From an uncultured Verrucomicrobia subdivision 3 bacterium (GTDB taxonomy: Bacteria; Verrucomicrobiota; Verrucomicrobiia; Limisphaerales; UBA11358), in NCBI GenBank assembly GCA_903884535.1, contig CAISEZ010000056.1, forward strand, positions 1 to 61,964: 61,964 bases of DNA, read 5' to 3'. Shown here piece by piece: positions 11,200 through 19,016 of this stretch. A program made the translations under genes and the position numbers. A model generated the notes under the pieces. The model saw only the letters and a program-made list of their open reading frames with translations. It searched no databases and was not told the DNA's origin. Numbering within the stretch: the first letter of the stretch is position 1; every line of letters starts with the position of its first letter.

Positions 11200-11215
11200 T
11201 TACCCGTTCGGGTAA
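11200..11215 (-). promoter_or_regulatory. Palindromic operator, copy 1
   Basis: TTACCCGAACGGGTAA on the minus strand: perfect 7-bp inverted arms (TTACCCG/CGGGTAA) around a central AA. It lies between the pseudopilin gene and the giant PATR gene, 184 bp from the ATG at 11016 or 73 bp from the one at 11127. The identical sequence recurs at two other sites in the window and in a slightly degenerate form at a fourth, each upstream of a gene. A regulator binding site is the simplest reading; the regulator is not in the window. Confidence 0.7.
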
Positions 11216-11224
11216 AAATAGAGG

Positions 11225-12040
11225 TCAGTGTCCACTGGCGGTCGTCGGCCTCCACCACACCAGGCTTCTGCTGGAAGAGGCGGCCTGGGCATTATAAAAG
11301 TCGAACCGGACAAAGGCGGCGGCTCCGCCCACTTCCCCAATCACGGCTCCGATAACATGGGTTGTGCCGATGCCCTCGGAGTCGGAATAATTGGAGCCAT
11401 CGTTCCAATTCCCTCCCGTCCCGGTCTGCTTCGGTTCCCACGTCAGATAGCACTCCGGGTTCCAGACCTGGCTCAGTTTGCACATGCCCACCGCCCCGTT
11501 GACAATCCCGAGGCCGCTCATGACGTAGCTGCTGATTTGCATTCCGCGCGAACCCCACGAGCTGGCAGTATTGCCCGGCGGATCCAAGGGACACTGGAAA
11601 ACCCCGTCATTGCCGGCAAATTGCCATAAGGCGCCCGTTTTAAGGGTGGCCAACCGCACCGTGTTGAAGGCTTTCACATTGCCATTGTATTGAGCCACAG
11701 TCCAGGGAGCTTGCACCATGGAACTGGCCAAATTGGTTCCGTAGAGCCAGCCCCGTGTTCCCGCCGGACAATTTCCACCGTCATAATTGGCATAGGGCAG
11801 AAAATCGTTGTTGTCATTGCCATACATTTGCACGGCCAGCATGAGCTGGTGGTTGTTGTTGATGCACACGGTGCGCTGCCCTTTTTCCTTGGCCTTGGCC
11901 AAGGCGGGCAGGAGGAGCGCCGCCAAAATGGCGATGATGGCGATGACCACGAGGAGTTCAATCAGGGTGAAGGCCTGAATTTCGCGGCCACCGGCTTGGT
12001 TTTTCTGATGCTTCATAGGCTGTTTCTGGTTTTCTGACAT
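11225..12040 (-). CDS. PulG-like pseudopilin (prepilin-type N-terminal cleavage/methylation protein)
   Basis: This is a secreted protein of 271 residues with a type IV prepilin signal: a short charged leader, then [20 protein letters not shown] with the Glu at mature position 5. The residue before the cut is Ala where Gly is usual. The hydrophobic helix runs into [11 protein letters not shown], the form seen in the large pseudopilin families of Verrucomicrobia and Planctomycetes. The rest is a soluble beta-rich domain of unknown partner, with paired cysteines and many aromatic residues. An internal ATG (12016) would shorten the leader by eight residues. The gene sits between two copies of the palindromic operator, one 122 bp upstream and one just after its stop, next to the giant PATR gene and the rhamnosidase gene. 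Its job in secretion or surface attachment is inferred from the family only. Confidence 0.88.
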   Translation of the reverse strand: MSENQKQPMKHQKNQAGGREIQAFTLIELLVVIAIIAILAALLLPALAKAKEKGQRTVCINNNHQLMLAVQMYGNDNNDFLPYANYDGGNCPAGTRGWLYGTNLASSMVQAPWTVAQYNGNVKAFNTVRLATLKTGALWQFAGNDGVFQCPLDPPGNTASSWGSRGMQISSYVMSGLGIVNGAVGMCKLSQVWNPECYLTWEPKQTGTGGNWNDGSNYSDSEGIGTTHVIGAVIGEVGGAAAFVRFDFYNAQAASSSRSLVWWRPTTASGH

Positions 12041-12161
12041 TCATTTAATTCGTCACGAACTGGCATTCTTCGCCCCAAAAAACCAAAGCGCCCAGACCGC
12101 GAGCCAGTGATAAAATATGGGTTTATGGTCAGAGCATAGCACGGATCAGCCAACCCCGCCA

Positions 12162-12177
12162 TTACCCGTTCGGGTAA
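12162..12177 (-). promoter_or_regulatory. Palindromic operator, copy 2
   Basis: TTACCCGAACGGGTAA on the minus strand, identical to copies 1 and 3. It lies 122 bp upstream of the pseudopilin start (12040) and downstream of the GH78 gene. The bases that follow on the minus strand, ATGGCnGGnTTnGC, are also found after copy 4 near the GH2 gene, so conservation extends beyond the palindrome. No other element was recognised in the 12041-12253 gap. Confidence 0.7.
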
Positions 12178-12253
12178 AAATGCAAGGGCCGCAAACCAGC
12201 CAACATCCCGCCCGGCGCGACACACCTGACCAGGGTCGCGCCGCTGATTGCTT

Positions 12254-14935
12254 TCACCTTGAAACAAATTGATAGGTTCCAGATTGCACTTGAAAAACGG
12301 CGCAGGCCGCCTCCATCTTTAGGAGTCTCACGCCCTCGGCGCGGGAAATTTCAACGCCGCTTTCCGTCACGTTTTTCACATCGGTTGCCGGCACATAAAC
12401 GGTGGCGGTGGAATTGACCGGAACCGTCACCTGCATCCGAACTTCGCCGTTTTTCTTCTCCCACCGGCTGGTGATGGCGCCGTAAAGCGATTCCGTCCGG
12501 GCTTCGGCAAAAGCCAGATCCCCGACGATGGCCGGCTTGATGATGAAGGATTGGTAGCCGTAGTGGTTTGAATCTTCACGGATGCCACCCAACCCTTTGA
12601 TGAACCATGCGGCGATGCCGGTATAGCAGGTGTGGATCCGGCTGGGGCAGTTGTCGTCCCAGTATTCCGGCCAGGCGGTTTCCCCGCGGCCAAGGAAGTA
12701 ACCGTAGCCGGGTTCATTTGTTTTGGAGAGAAGCTCAAAGAGGATATCGTTGTCTTCCGCGTCTTCGATCAAATACTTCAGTAAGACCGGCAGGCCGGAG
12801 CTGCCCATGTCAAGATAAGGCCGCGTCCCGCGAATCTCCTTTTCAAAATTGGCGGAGACTTTGGCCTTCACAGCGTCCGGCGTGATGCCGGCAAACAGTG
12901 GAAAGGCCAGATGAATCTGGCGGTTGTCAATGTAAGTGTTCCGGACCGGGTCAAAAAAGCGCGCCTGCACTTTCGCCTTCAAGTCTTCAAGCTTCCTGCC
13001 ATACACGGCAACGTCGTCCGGCTTTTCCAGTATCTTGGCGATTTCAATGAAGGTGCGAAGGTTCATCGCATAGACACAATTGTTGAAAAGCAAAGCCTCC
13101 GGGGTGTTTCCAAACTCCTTGCCTTTCAGCGGATCGCCCTTTTTATACGGCTCCGCCCAGTCGCCCAGAAAATTGCCGCCGCCGTTGTAGTTCGTGTTGT
13201 AAGGCTGGAGGATTCCGTCCCTCACATTCGCGGCGAGAAAATCCAGCCAGGCCTTGTCGGTGGCATAAGAATTGGCAAGCATCCGCCGGTCACCGTAATT
13301 TTTGTAGAACTCCCAGCCGAGGTTGAGCGGCGCGCTGCTCCACATGGGGCCGCCATAATGCCGGTTTATCTGCGGGGCGGTCTGATTGATCCAGCCGTCC
13401 GAATGCTGCACGTCGCACCAGTCGCGGACAAGCTTCGTGTAAAAGGCGCCGGCTTCATAGTTGGGAATCCCGCAGCCCCAGGCGGTGGCAAAATTTTCCT
13501 CGCCGTAGCCCAGCCGTTCGCGGTGCGGACAGTCCTCCGTGTAGCCTTCGACGGTGTTGGCCCGGAACGTCCAAAGATCGGTTTCGTAAATCCGGTTGAA
13601 CAAATCGCTGGAACAGGAGAAACGCCCCGTGCGGTTCAAATCCGTGCCGATGACATGGCCCACGATGTCGGAAAGCTCGGGTTTATTTTTCAGACCTGTG
13701 ATCGTGACATATCGTCCGGCGGTGTAATTGAACCGGTTCTCAAAATTTTCGGATGGACCGCCTTTGCAAATATAAATGCTCTTCTGCCCAAAGGCCTGAA
13801 CCGTGCCGGGATTGTCCGAGACCTGGATGGTCACGACATCTCCGGCGGACTGGTTTTTCATTTCAATCGAAATCCAGCCCGAAAAGTTCGTGCCCAAATC
13901 AACCTTATACGGCCCGTCCCCGGACATGCCCTGCGCGCCAAGGTTTTCAATCACCCGGCTCGGTTCAATCATTTGGGCCGAGAGAGCCGCCTTGACGGAG
14001 GCAGTGGCCGCATTCGTCCAGGCGCTGTCGTCAAAGTTGACCACGTTCCAGTCAGGATTGTAATTGCGCGCGTCAATTTTCTCGCCGCCGTGATCCTTGT
14101 ATTGGCAACCGCCAATGTCCTCGCCGGAACTGGTCTGACACCGCCAGCCGGTGTCCGAAGCCAGCAAAACCGCATCGCCATTGATGGTTTTGGCGTTGAG
14201 CTGAACCCGGAGCGCCGGCGGGAGCTTGAAGTATTCATAGCGCGACCAGCCCGGCCCAGTCCAGATGGCGACACAGTTGCTGCCGGGTTGGAGCAGATGC
14301 GCGATGTCATAGGTGACATATAAGACCCGTTTGTCGAGCCGGGTGAGCGCGGACGCCAGAACCCGCGCATCAACTTTTTGGCCGTTGACATACAGCTCGT
14401 GATAGCCGACGGAGGCGACGTAAATAAACGCCGACGCGGCCTTGCCCGGAAGCGTGAATATTTTGCGAAACCAAATATGCTCTTCCGCCCGTGCAGCCGG
14501 GTGTCTGATCCACGGGCCAGTCCAATTAGTTGGATCGAGAAGCCCCATCGAAAAACGCGCGGTGGCGCTCCATGCGGATGGTTTTCCATCCTCGTCGAAA
14601 ACCCTCACTTTCCAAAAGCAGTCTTGCCCGGATGCCAGCCGGTTTCCGGCGAAGGGAACGAGCGCGGATTGCGAAGAGAGAACCTGGCCGCTGTCCCAAA
14701 GGTCGCCGCTCCCCGCCTCAAGCAGCGCGGGACTGCTGGCCACCAGCACCTGATAAGCCGTCTGCTTTTGTCCCCGGACATGATTCGCGTCGGACATCTT
14801 CCAAGTGAACCGGGGCGTTTGAACATCTATCCCCAGAGGGTTGGTCAAGTATTCGCACTGCAAACCGGACACCGTGACGGCGGCGCGGGCGGAAAAGAAA
14901 CAGAAAAAAAGTGACAGGCTGAAAGCTTTAAGCAT
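12254..14935 (-). CDS. GH78 alpha-L-rhamnosidase, secreted
   Basis: The 893-residue protein should hydrolyse terminal alpha-L-rhamnosyl groups by an inverting mechanism. It starts with a signal peptide (to about residue 18). An Fn3-like N-terminal region follows (VSGLQCEYLTNPLGIDVQTPRFTW), then the carbohydrate-binding N domain (residues ~140-330) and a beta domain (~330-430). The (alpha/alpha)6 catalytic barrel starts near residue 435, and a C-terminal beta-sandwich closes the protein. Family landmarks are VEGYTEDCPHRERLGYGEE (~462-480), whose Asp/Glu residues include the expected general acid, GDWAEP (~591) and GRGETAWPEYWDD (~750), the region of the catalytic base. Length and domain order are normal for the family. 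The ATG at 14935 is preceded by a long hairpin (14952-14993). The neighbours are galactan-directed enzymes, so rhamnose-capped arabinogalactan or a pectic side chain is a plausible substrate. Confidence 0.93.
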   Translation of the reverse strand: MLKAFSLSLFFCFFSARAAVTVSGLQCEYLTNPLGIDVQTPRFTWKMSDANHVRGQKQTAYQVLVASSPALLEAGSGDLWDSGQVLSSQSALVPFAGNRLASGQDCFWKVRVFDEDGKPSAWSATARFSMGLLDPTNWTGPWIRHPAARAEEHIWFRKIFTLPGKAASAFIYVASVGYHELYVNGQKVDARVLASALTRLDKRVLYVTYDIAHLLQPGSNCVAIWTGPGWSRYEYFKLPPALRVQLNAKTINGDAVLLASDTGWRCQTSSGEDIGGCQYKDHGGEKIDARNYNPDWNVVNFDDSAWTNAATASVKAALSAQMIEPSRVIENLGAQGMSGDGPYKVDLGTNFSGWISIEMKNQSAGDVVTIQVSDNPGTVQAFGQKSIYICKGGPSENFENRFNYTAGRYVTITGLKNKPELSDIVGHVIGTDLNRTGRFSCSSDLFNRIYETDLWTFRANTVEGYTEDCPHRERLGYGEENFATAWGCGIPNYEAGAFYTKLVRDWCDVQHSDGWINQTAPQINRHYGGPMWSSAPLNLGWEFYKNYGDRRMLANSYATDKAWLDFLAANVRDGILQPYNTNYNGGGNFLGDWAEPYKKGDPLKGKEFGNTPEALLFNNCVYAMNLRTFIEIAKILEKPDDVAVYGRKLEDLKAKVQARFFDPVRNTYIDNRQIHLAFPLFAGITPDAVKAKVSANFEKEIRGTRPYLDMGSSGLPVLLKYLIEDAEDNDILFELLSKTNEPGYGYFLGRGETAWPEYWDDNCPSRIHTCYTGIAAWFIKGLGGIREDSNHYGYQSFIIKPAIVGDLAFAEARTESLYGAITSRWEKKNGEVRMQVTVPVNSTATVYVPATDVKNVTESGVEISRAEGVRLLKMEAACAVFQVQSGTYQFVSR

Positions 14936-14951
14936 GGCCGGATTTCAGGTA

Positions 14952-14993
14952 GGGCATTTTGATTCTTGGCGACGACCCAAGAATCAAATGCCC
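14952..14993 (-). promoter_or_regulatory. Long hairpin in the GH78 leader
   Basis: The sequence contains a 17-18 nt inverted repeat, GGGCATTTTGATTCTTGG against CCAAGAATCAAATGCCC (one bulged T), separated by about 7 nt. It ends 16 nt before the GH78 ATG on the minus strand and lies after the GH43-like gene. No U-run follows, so a simple intrinsic terminator is unlikely. It could be an attenuator, a processing or stability hairpin that separates the two genes, or a protein site. Confidence 0.5.
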
Positions 14994-15141
14994 AGGTTCC
15001 GATTGCAATGCTGAACCGGCCTGAAAATGGCAATGGTCTCCGCTTGCTGCCAGCCATTGAAGCGCCCGCGTCCGTTGCGGGCCGGATCCCGGCGCATTAT
15101 TGCCACTCCCGGCCAGATCGCAAAATGCCGATGGCACAGGA

Positions 15142-17055
15142 TTATTTCCCGCCGGCCGCCGCGGCGAAGCTGGGGCGAAAAGGAGTGTATTGTTCGCCCG
15201 GTGGAATTTTGCCGTCGGCAAACACTTCCATTTCAGCCAGGGCCGGCCAGCAGCCGTCGTCGGCCCCGGTCAACGTCAGTTTGACGTAGCGGCCCGCGGC
15301 CTTGAATGAATGCACCGCCAAGCGGGTCGCCACGGTGTTTGTGGTCATGTCCACCGCCGGCGTCCAGTTGGTCCCATCCGGCGAGACTTGGATTTTATAT
15401 TGGTAGTAATAGCCGGGATTTTGCCAGAACAGCCGGCAGGCGGTCAGGTCGCGGCTTTGTCCCAGATCAACCTGCGCCCAATGTCCCGGTGCGCCGTCGC
15501 CGGCGGGCCAGTAGGTTCCGAAATCACCGTCGGTGATCTTGGCGGCATACCGTCCCCATTCGGCGGAACTGGCCTGGACCGGCCGGTTCAAGGCGAGGTT
15601 GGTCGTGCCGTTCAACAGTTCCCATTCCGCGCAGGTGGCCCAGAAATACATCCCGGCGCCCGTGCCGGTGATGGTCAGGCGGAAATAACGGCCGGTGCAG
15701 TCCAGCGGATCATCATTGGTTCCCGACAAAGTTTCATTGCGCTGCTGATCCACGACTTTGGCCCAAATGACGCCGTCGGGCGAGGCTTCAATGAAATATT
15801 GGTAGGCGCGCTGGTTTCCTTCCCACGCAATTTTTGAGCCCGTCAGCGTGCAGGATTGGCCAAGGTCAACGGTAAGCCACTGGGGCACGTCGCCGCCAGC
15901 GGCGGCCCATCCGGTCCGGGTGCTGCCGTCCACGATGCACCTCGGCTCCTTGCCATTTTCCTGGTTGTTCTTGTCACAGAGAACCGGCTGGTGGCTGACG
16001 AGGTTGTCGGAGCCGGGCATCGGGTCAAGCGGGAAGGTGGCGAGGCCGGTGGCCAGATCGAGCCGCCAGCGGTCGCCCCAGGCGATGGGCTGAAACCGGC
16101 CGTGGTCGAACCGCAGCGGCAGCCAGATGTTCCGCGAGTTCGGCAGATTCCAGGATTTCCAGCGATCAGACATGAAAATGAACGTGGTGCCCTGGTTGCC
16201 GGTGACCGGCAGCACAAAATTTGCCTGGCTGTTGAAGGTCGAGTCGCCCATCCGGCTGATCAACCCCTGCTGCGGACCGTAGGGGCCGGTGATCCGATCC
16301 GCTTCCTGAATCGTATTGTAGTTGGCATTCCAGCCCGTGGCGGCCGAGGTGATCAGATAGTATTTGCCGTTGACCTTGAACAAGGCCGGCGCCTCGCGGC
16401 GAGCCCCGGGCAGCACATTGTAATGCTCCACCGTGTCCAGATAGTCCGGCGAAAGCTTGTAGAGCATCAGGTCGGCGTTTTCATTCGCCGAAGAGACGAA
16501 CCAGGCGGTGCCGTCGTCGTCCTTGAACAGGTTGCAGTCGCGCGACATGAAGCCGGGCCGACCATGGTCAATGACATCGGTTTTGTCGAACGGGCGGAAC
16601 AGCTTGACCAGGACGAAGCCACCATCGGGACGGTCACATTGCGCCACGACGGCCTGGGCGTCGGCATAGCCGCGCAAATTTTCCCGGTGCGCCCACAGCA
16701 CGAATTTTTTGGTGGCGGCGTTGTAAATGACCTTGGGCCGTTCGAACTGGCTTTCAGAGAGGCCGGCGGTGTCCCGGGACAGCACCAGATTCTTGAACGT
16801 CCAATCCACGAGGTTGGTGGAGGCATAACAGTTGATGCCTGCGCCGCCGCCCCGGTCGTGATTTTCGCCATACCAGTAAAACGTGTCTCCGACCTGCAGG
16901 ACGCAGCCGCCATGGGCGTTGACCGGGTTCCCGGCGGTGTCGTTCCAAACCGTGGCACCGGTGGGGATGGTCACCGGAGCGGCCACCGCGCCGGTCAGAA
17001 TGAACAGGCCGGCGACGGCACAGGCGAAGAAAGAAAGGATGTTTTTTAGTTTCAT
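15142..17055 (-). CDS. GH43-like exo-beta-1,3-galactanase candidate with two F5/8C (CBM32-like) domains
   Basis: The ATG at 17055 gives a 637-residue protein with a good signal peptide (MKLKNILSFFACAVAGLFIL...AVA). An earlier in-frame ATG at 17103 adds 16 polar residues and is less likely. Residues ~30-335 form a five-bladed propeller of GH43 type: NAHGGCVLQVGDTFYWYGE, FERPKVIYN, SRDCNLFKDDDGTAWF, REAPALFKVNGKYYL and NSQANFVLP. The opening AHGG...YWYGE in place of the usual catalytic-base Asp, together with the Glu in ERPK, the Glu in REAP and the Gln in NSQ, matches the exo-beta-1,3-galactanase type (GH43 subfamily 24 or a relative). Two discoidin-like domains follow (~370-495 and ~500-630; TRTGWAAAGGDVPQWLTVDLG and TYWPAGDGAPGHWAQVDLG). 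The gene is divergent from the first GH16 gene. The subfamily and substrate are inferred. Confidence 0.85.
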   Translation of the reverse strand: MKLKNILSFFACAVAGLFILTGAVAAPVTIPTGATVWNDTAGNPVNAHGGCVLQVGDTFYWYGENHDRGGGAGINCYASTNLVDWTFKNLVLSRDTAGLSESQFERPKVIYNAATKKFVLWAHRENLRGYADAQAVVAQCDRPDGGFVLVKLFRPFDKTDVIDHGRPGFMSRDCNLFKDDDGTAWFVSSANENADLMLYKLSPDYLDTVEHYNVLPGARREAPALFKVNGKYYLITSAATGWNANYNTIQEADRITGPYGPQQGLISRMGDSTFNSQANFVLPVTGNQGTTFIFMSDRWKSWNLPNSRNIWLPLRFDHGRFQPIAWGDRWRLDLATGLATFPLDPMPGSDNLVSHQPVLCDKNNQENGKEPRCIVDGSTRTGWAAAGGDVPQWLTVDLGQSCTLTGSKIAWEGNQRAYQYFIEASPDGVIWAKVVDQQRNETLSGTNDDPLDCTGRYFRLTITGTGAGMYFWATCAEWELLNGTTNLALNRPVQASSAEWGRYAAKITDGDFGTYWPAGDGAPGHWAQVDLGQSRDLTACRLFWQNPGYYYQYKIQVSPDGTNWTPAVDMTTNTVATRLAVHSFKAAGRYVKLTLTGADDGCWPALAEMEVFADGKIPPGEQYTPFRPSFAAAAGGK

Positions 17056-17231
17056 GGGAGTGTGAGGTTTCAGTTTCAAAAGCCGCGCCGATGAAATGCG
17101 CATCCTTCGTGATGCTGGAAGATGATTTTATTTGCCCGCTCAATTTTTAACTTTTTGAACCGGTGCCACCATCTTCACATCCGTTGGTTAAGGGCTGGTT
17201 GAAGATTGCCAGAAGTTGCGCGAGGGGGCTA

Positions 17232-17247
17232 TTACCCGAACGGGTAA
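17232..17247 (+). promoter_or_regulatory. Palindromic operator, copy 3
   Basis: TTACCCGAACGGGTAA on the plus strand, 19 bp before the GH16 ATG at 17267, in the intergenic region shared with the divergent GH43-like gene (start 17055). It could therefore serve both transcripts. Nothing else was recognised in the 17056-17266 gap. Confidence 0.7.
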
Positions 17248-17266
17248 ATGACAGGGCGGAAATTCG

Positions 17267-18994
17267 ATGATAGGCTGCTGCAACCATCCATTGAAGCCGC
17301 AGCCCATCATTATTTTTTTGACCAGTGTCCTGCTTTGCGCCGGCATATATTCCACGGCACAGGCGACACCGCCGTCGGATAACACCTGGAACCTCGTCTG
17401 GTCTGATGAGTTCAACGGGACGAGCCTTGACACCAACCTATGGGGCTATGGCTCCACGCCGTGGGGCGCGGAAAATCAAAGCGCCTGCACCCTGATTCCG
17501 CCGGAAGACACCTATGTCGGCGGCGGCAACCTGACCAACCGCTCCCGGGCGGGCACTTTTACCGGCTCCTCCGGCAAGACCTATCCTTACACCTCCGGCT
17601 GGACCTGGAGCAAGGTCTGGCTCACCTACGGCTACCTGGAAATCCGCGCGCAGTATCCCAGCGAACGCGGCGCCTGGCCCGCGTTTTGGATGCTCCAAAA
17701 CGGCTGGCCGCCGGAGATTGACATTGCGGAGTATCGGGGAAATCCCCGGAGCCATATGACGGAGGCGCTGTTCAACAACCAACGCAAGTGGAGCTCATCC
17801 AGCGTGCCGGATACGGGCGGAAGCTTTGCCGGGTGGCACATTTACGGCCTGGAATGGGAGCCGGGATGCCTGAAGTATTACATTGATGGCGTGCTGGAAC
17901 ATACCGACAACAATCCGCTGGTTCCGGCTTCTCCCATGTATGTCATCCTCAGCAACGGCTCGGATTGCGGGGACTCCGACGGAACCGGTTTTCCGAACTA
18001 TCTGGTCGTGGATTATTTCCGGTGGTATCAGCTGCCCGCCACCAACGCTCCCGCCACGCCAACTTCCTTGACCACCACGGGCGGCAGCAACCAGGTCGCC
18101 TTGAGCTGGCCGGCGAGAGATGGGGCGGGCAGCTACATGGTCAAGCGCGCCGCCGTCAGTGGCGGGCCTTATGCCGCCATTGCCACCAACATCGGGCTGA
18201 CGACGACGGGATACACCGACACCAATGTGATCAATTTCACCACTTACTACTATGTCGTTTCGGCCGTGAATGCCATCGGTGAAAGCGCCAATTCATCCGA
18301 GGTCAGTTCCATGCCCACGCCGCCGCCGATCTCGGCCGGCAAGCCGGCCATCGCCAGCAGTTATCAAGATGGCCACGATCCTTCCTGTGGCAATGACGGC
18401 AGCCTTGCGACCCGCTGGACGGCCAGCAGCGGCAGCTTCCCGCAATGGTGGCGGGTGGATTTGGGTTCGGTGCAGACCATCAGAAAGGTCACGATCAACT
18501 GGGAAGGCGGTGTCTCCGCGTCGCATAGATACCGGATTGAAACCAGCAGCGATGATACGAACTATACCACGATGGCCGACCGGACTGGCCAGACGGTCAG
18601 AGGAGACGGTTCAGACACCTTTTTAACAGATGGCCAGTATGTCAAGGTCACGGTCACCGGTTCCAGAAACGGCTGGGCATCATTTTTTGAGTGCCAGGTC
18701 TTCGGCGGAACACCTCCGGGCGCGCCCACCGGTTTGACGGCCACGGCGACCTCGGCCAACCAGATCAACTTGAGCTGGACTGCCGGATCAGGAGCCACCA
18801 GTTACAACCTCAAGCGCGCCACGGTCAATGGCGGGCCTTACACGAGCGTTGCCGGCCCGGCCACGACCAGTTACTCCGATACCGGGCTGGCCGGCGGCAC
18901 CGCCTATTATTACGCCGTCTCCGCCCTGAATGGCGGCGGCGAAAGCACCAACAGCATCCAAGCCGGCGCCACGACACCTGGCAACGCCCAATGA
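17267..18994 (+). CDS. GH16 endo-glycanase with Fn3 and F5/8C domains (tandem copy 1)
   Basis: This 575-residue secreted enzyme belongs to the retaining GH16 family (laminarinase, agarase, carrageenase, endo-galactanase group). A signal peptide ends near residue 33. The catalytic jelly-roll spans ~40-255 with the diagnostic E150-I-D152-I-A-E155 motif in WPPEIDIAEYRG (nucleophile, assisting Asp, acid/base). It is followed by Fn3 (~262-350), an F5/8C domain (~355-485, TRWTASSGSFPQWWRVDLG) and a second Fn3 (~488-573). The ATG at 17267 was chosen because it gives a complete signal peptide, but it lies only 19 bp after the operator, so transcription must start close to or inside that site. The next gene is a close paralog 22 bp downstream. 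Substrate specificity cannot be read from the motif; the neighbours favour a galactan. Confidence 0.92.
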   Translation: MIGCCNHPLKPQPIIIFLTSVLLCAGIYSTAQATPPSDNTWNLVWSDEFNGTSLDTNLWGYGSTPWGAENQSACTLIPPEDTYVGGGNLTNRSRAGTFTGSSGKTYPYTSGWTWSKVWLTYGYLEIRAQYPSERGAWPAFWMLQNGWPPEIDIAEYRGNPRSHMTEALFNNQRKWSSSSVPDTGGSFAGWHIYGLEWEPGCLKYYIDGVLEHTDNNPLVPASPMYVILSNGSDCGDSDGTGFPNYLVVDYFRWYQLPATNAPATPTSLTTTGGSNQVALSWPARDGAGSYMVKRAAVSGGPYAAIATNIGLTTTGYTDTNVINFTTYYYVVSAVNAIGESANSSEVSSMPTPPPISAGKPAIASSYQDGHDPSCGNDGSLATRWTASSGSFPQWWRVDLGSVQTIRKVTINWEGGVSASHRYRIETSSDDTNYTTMADRTGQTVRGDGSDTFLTDGQYVKVTVTGSRNGWASFFECQVFGGTPPGAPTGLTATATSANQINLSWTAGSGATSYNLKRATVNGGPYTSVAGPATTSYSDTGLAGGTAYYYAVSALNGGGESTNSIQAGATTPGNAQ

Positions 18995-19016
18995 TAACTG
19001 TAAAGAAGCCACAAAT

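Noticed and set aside
12911..14323. 470-codon plus-strand frame over the rhamnosidase gene
   Set aside because: Antisense to GH78, which has a full set of family motifs; the plus-strand product has no recognisable domain.
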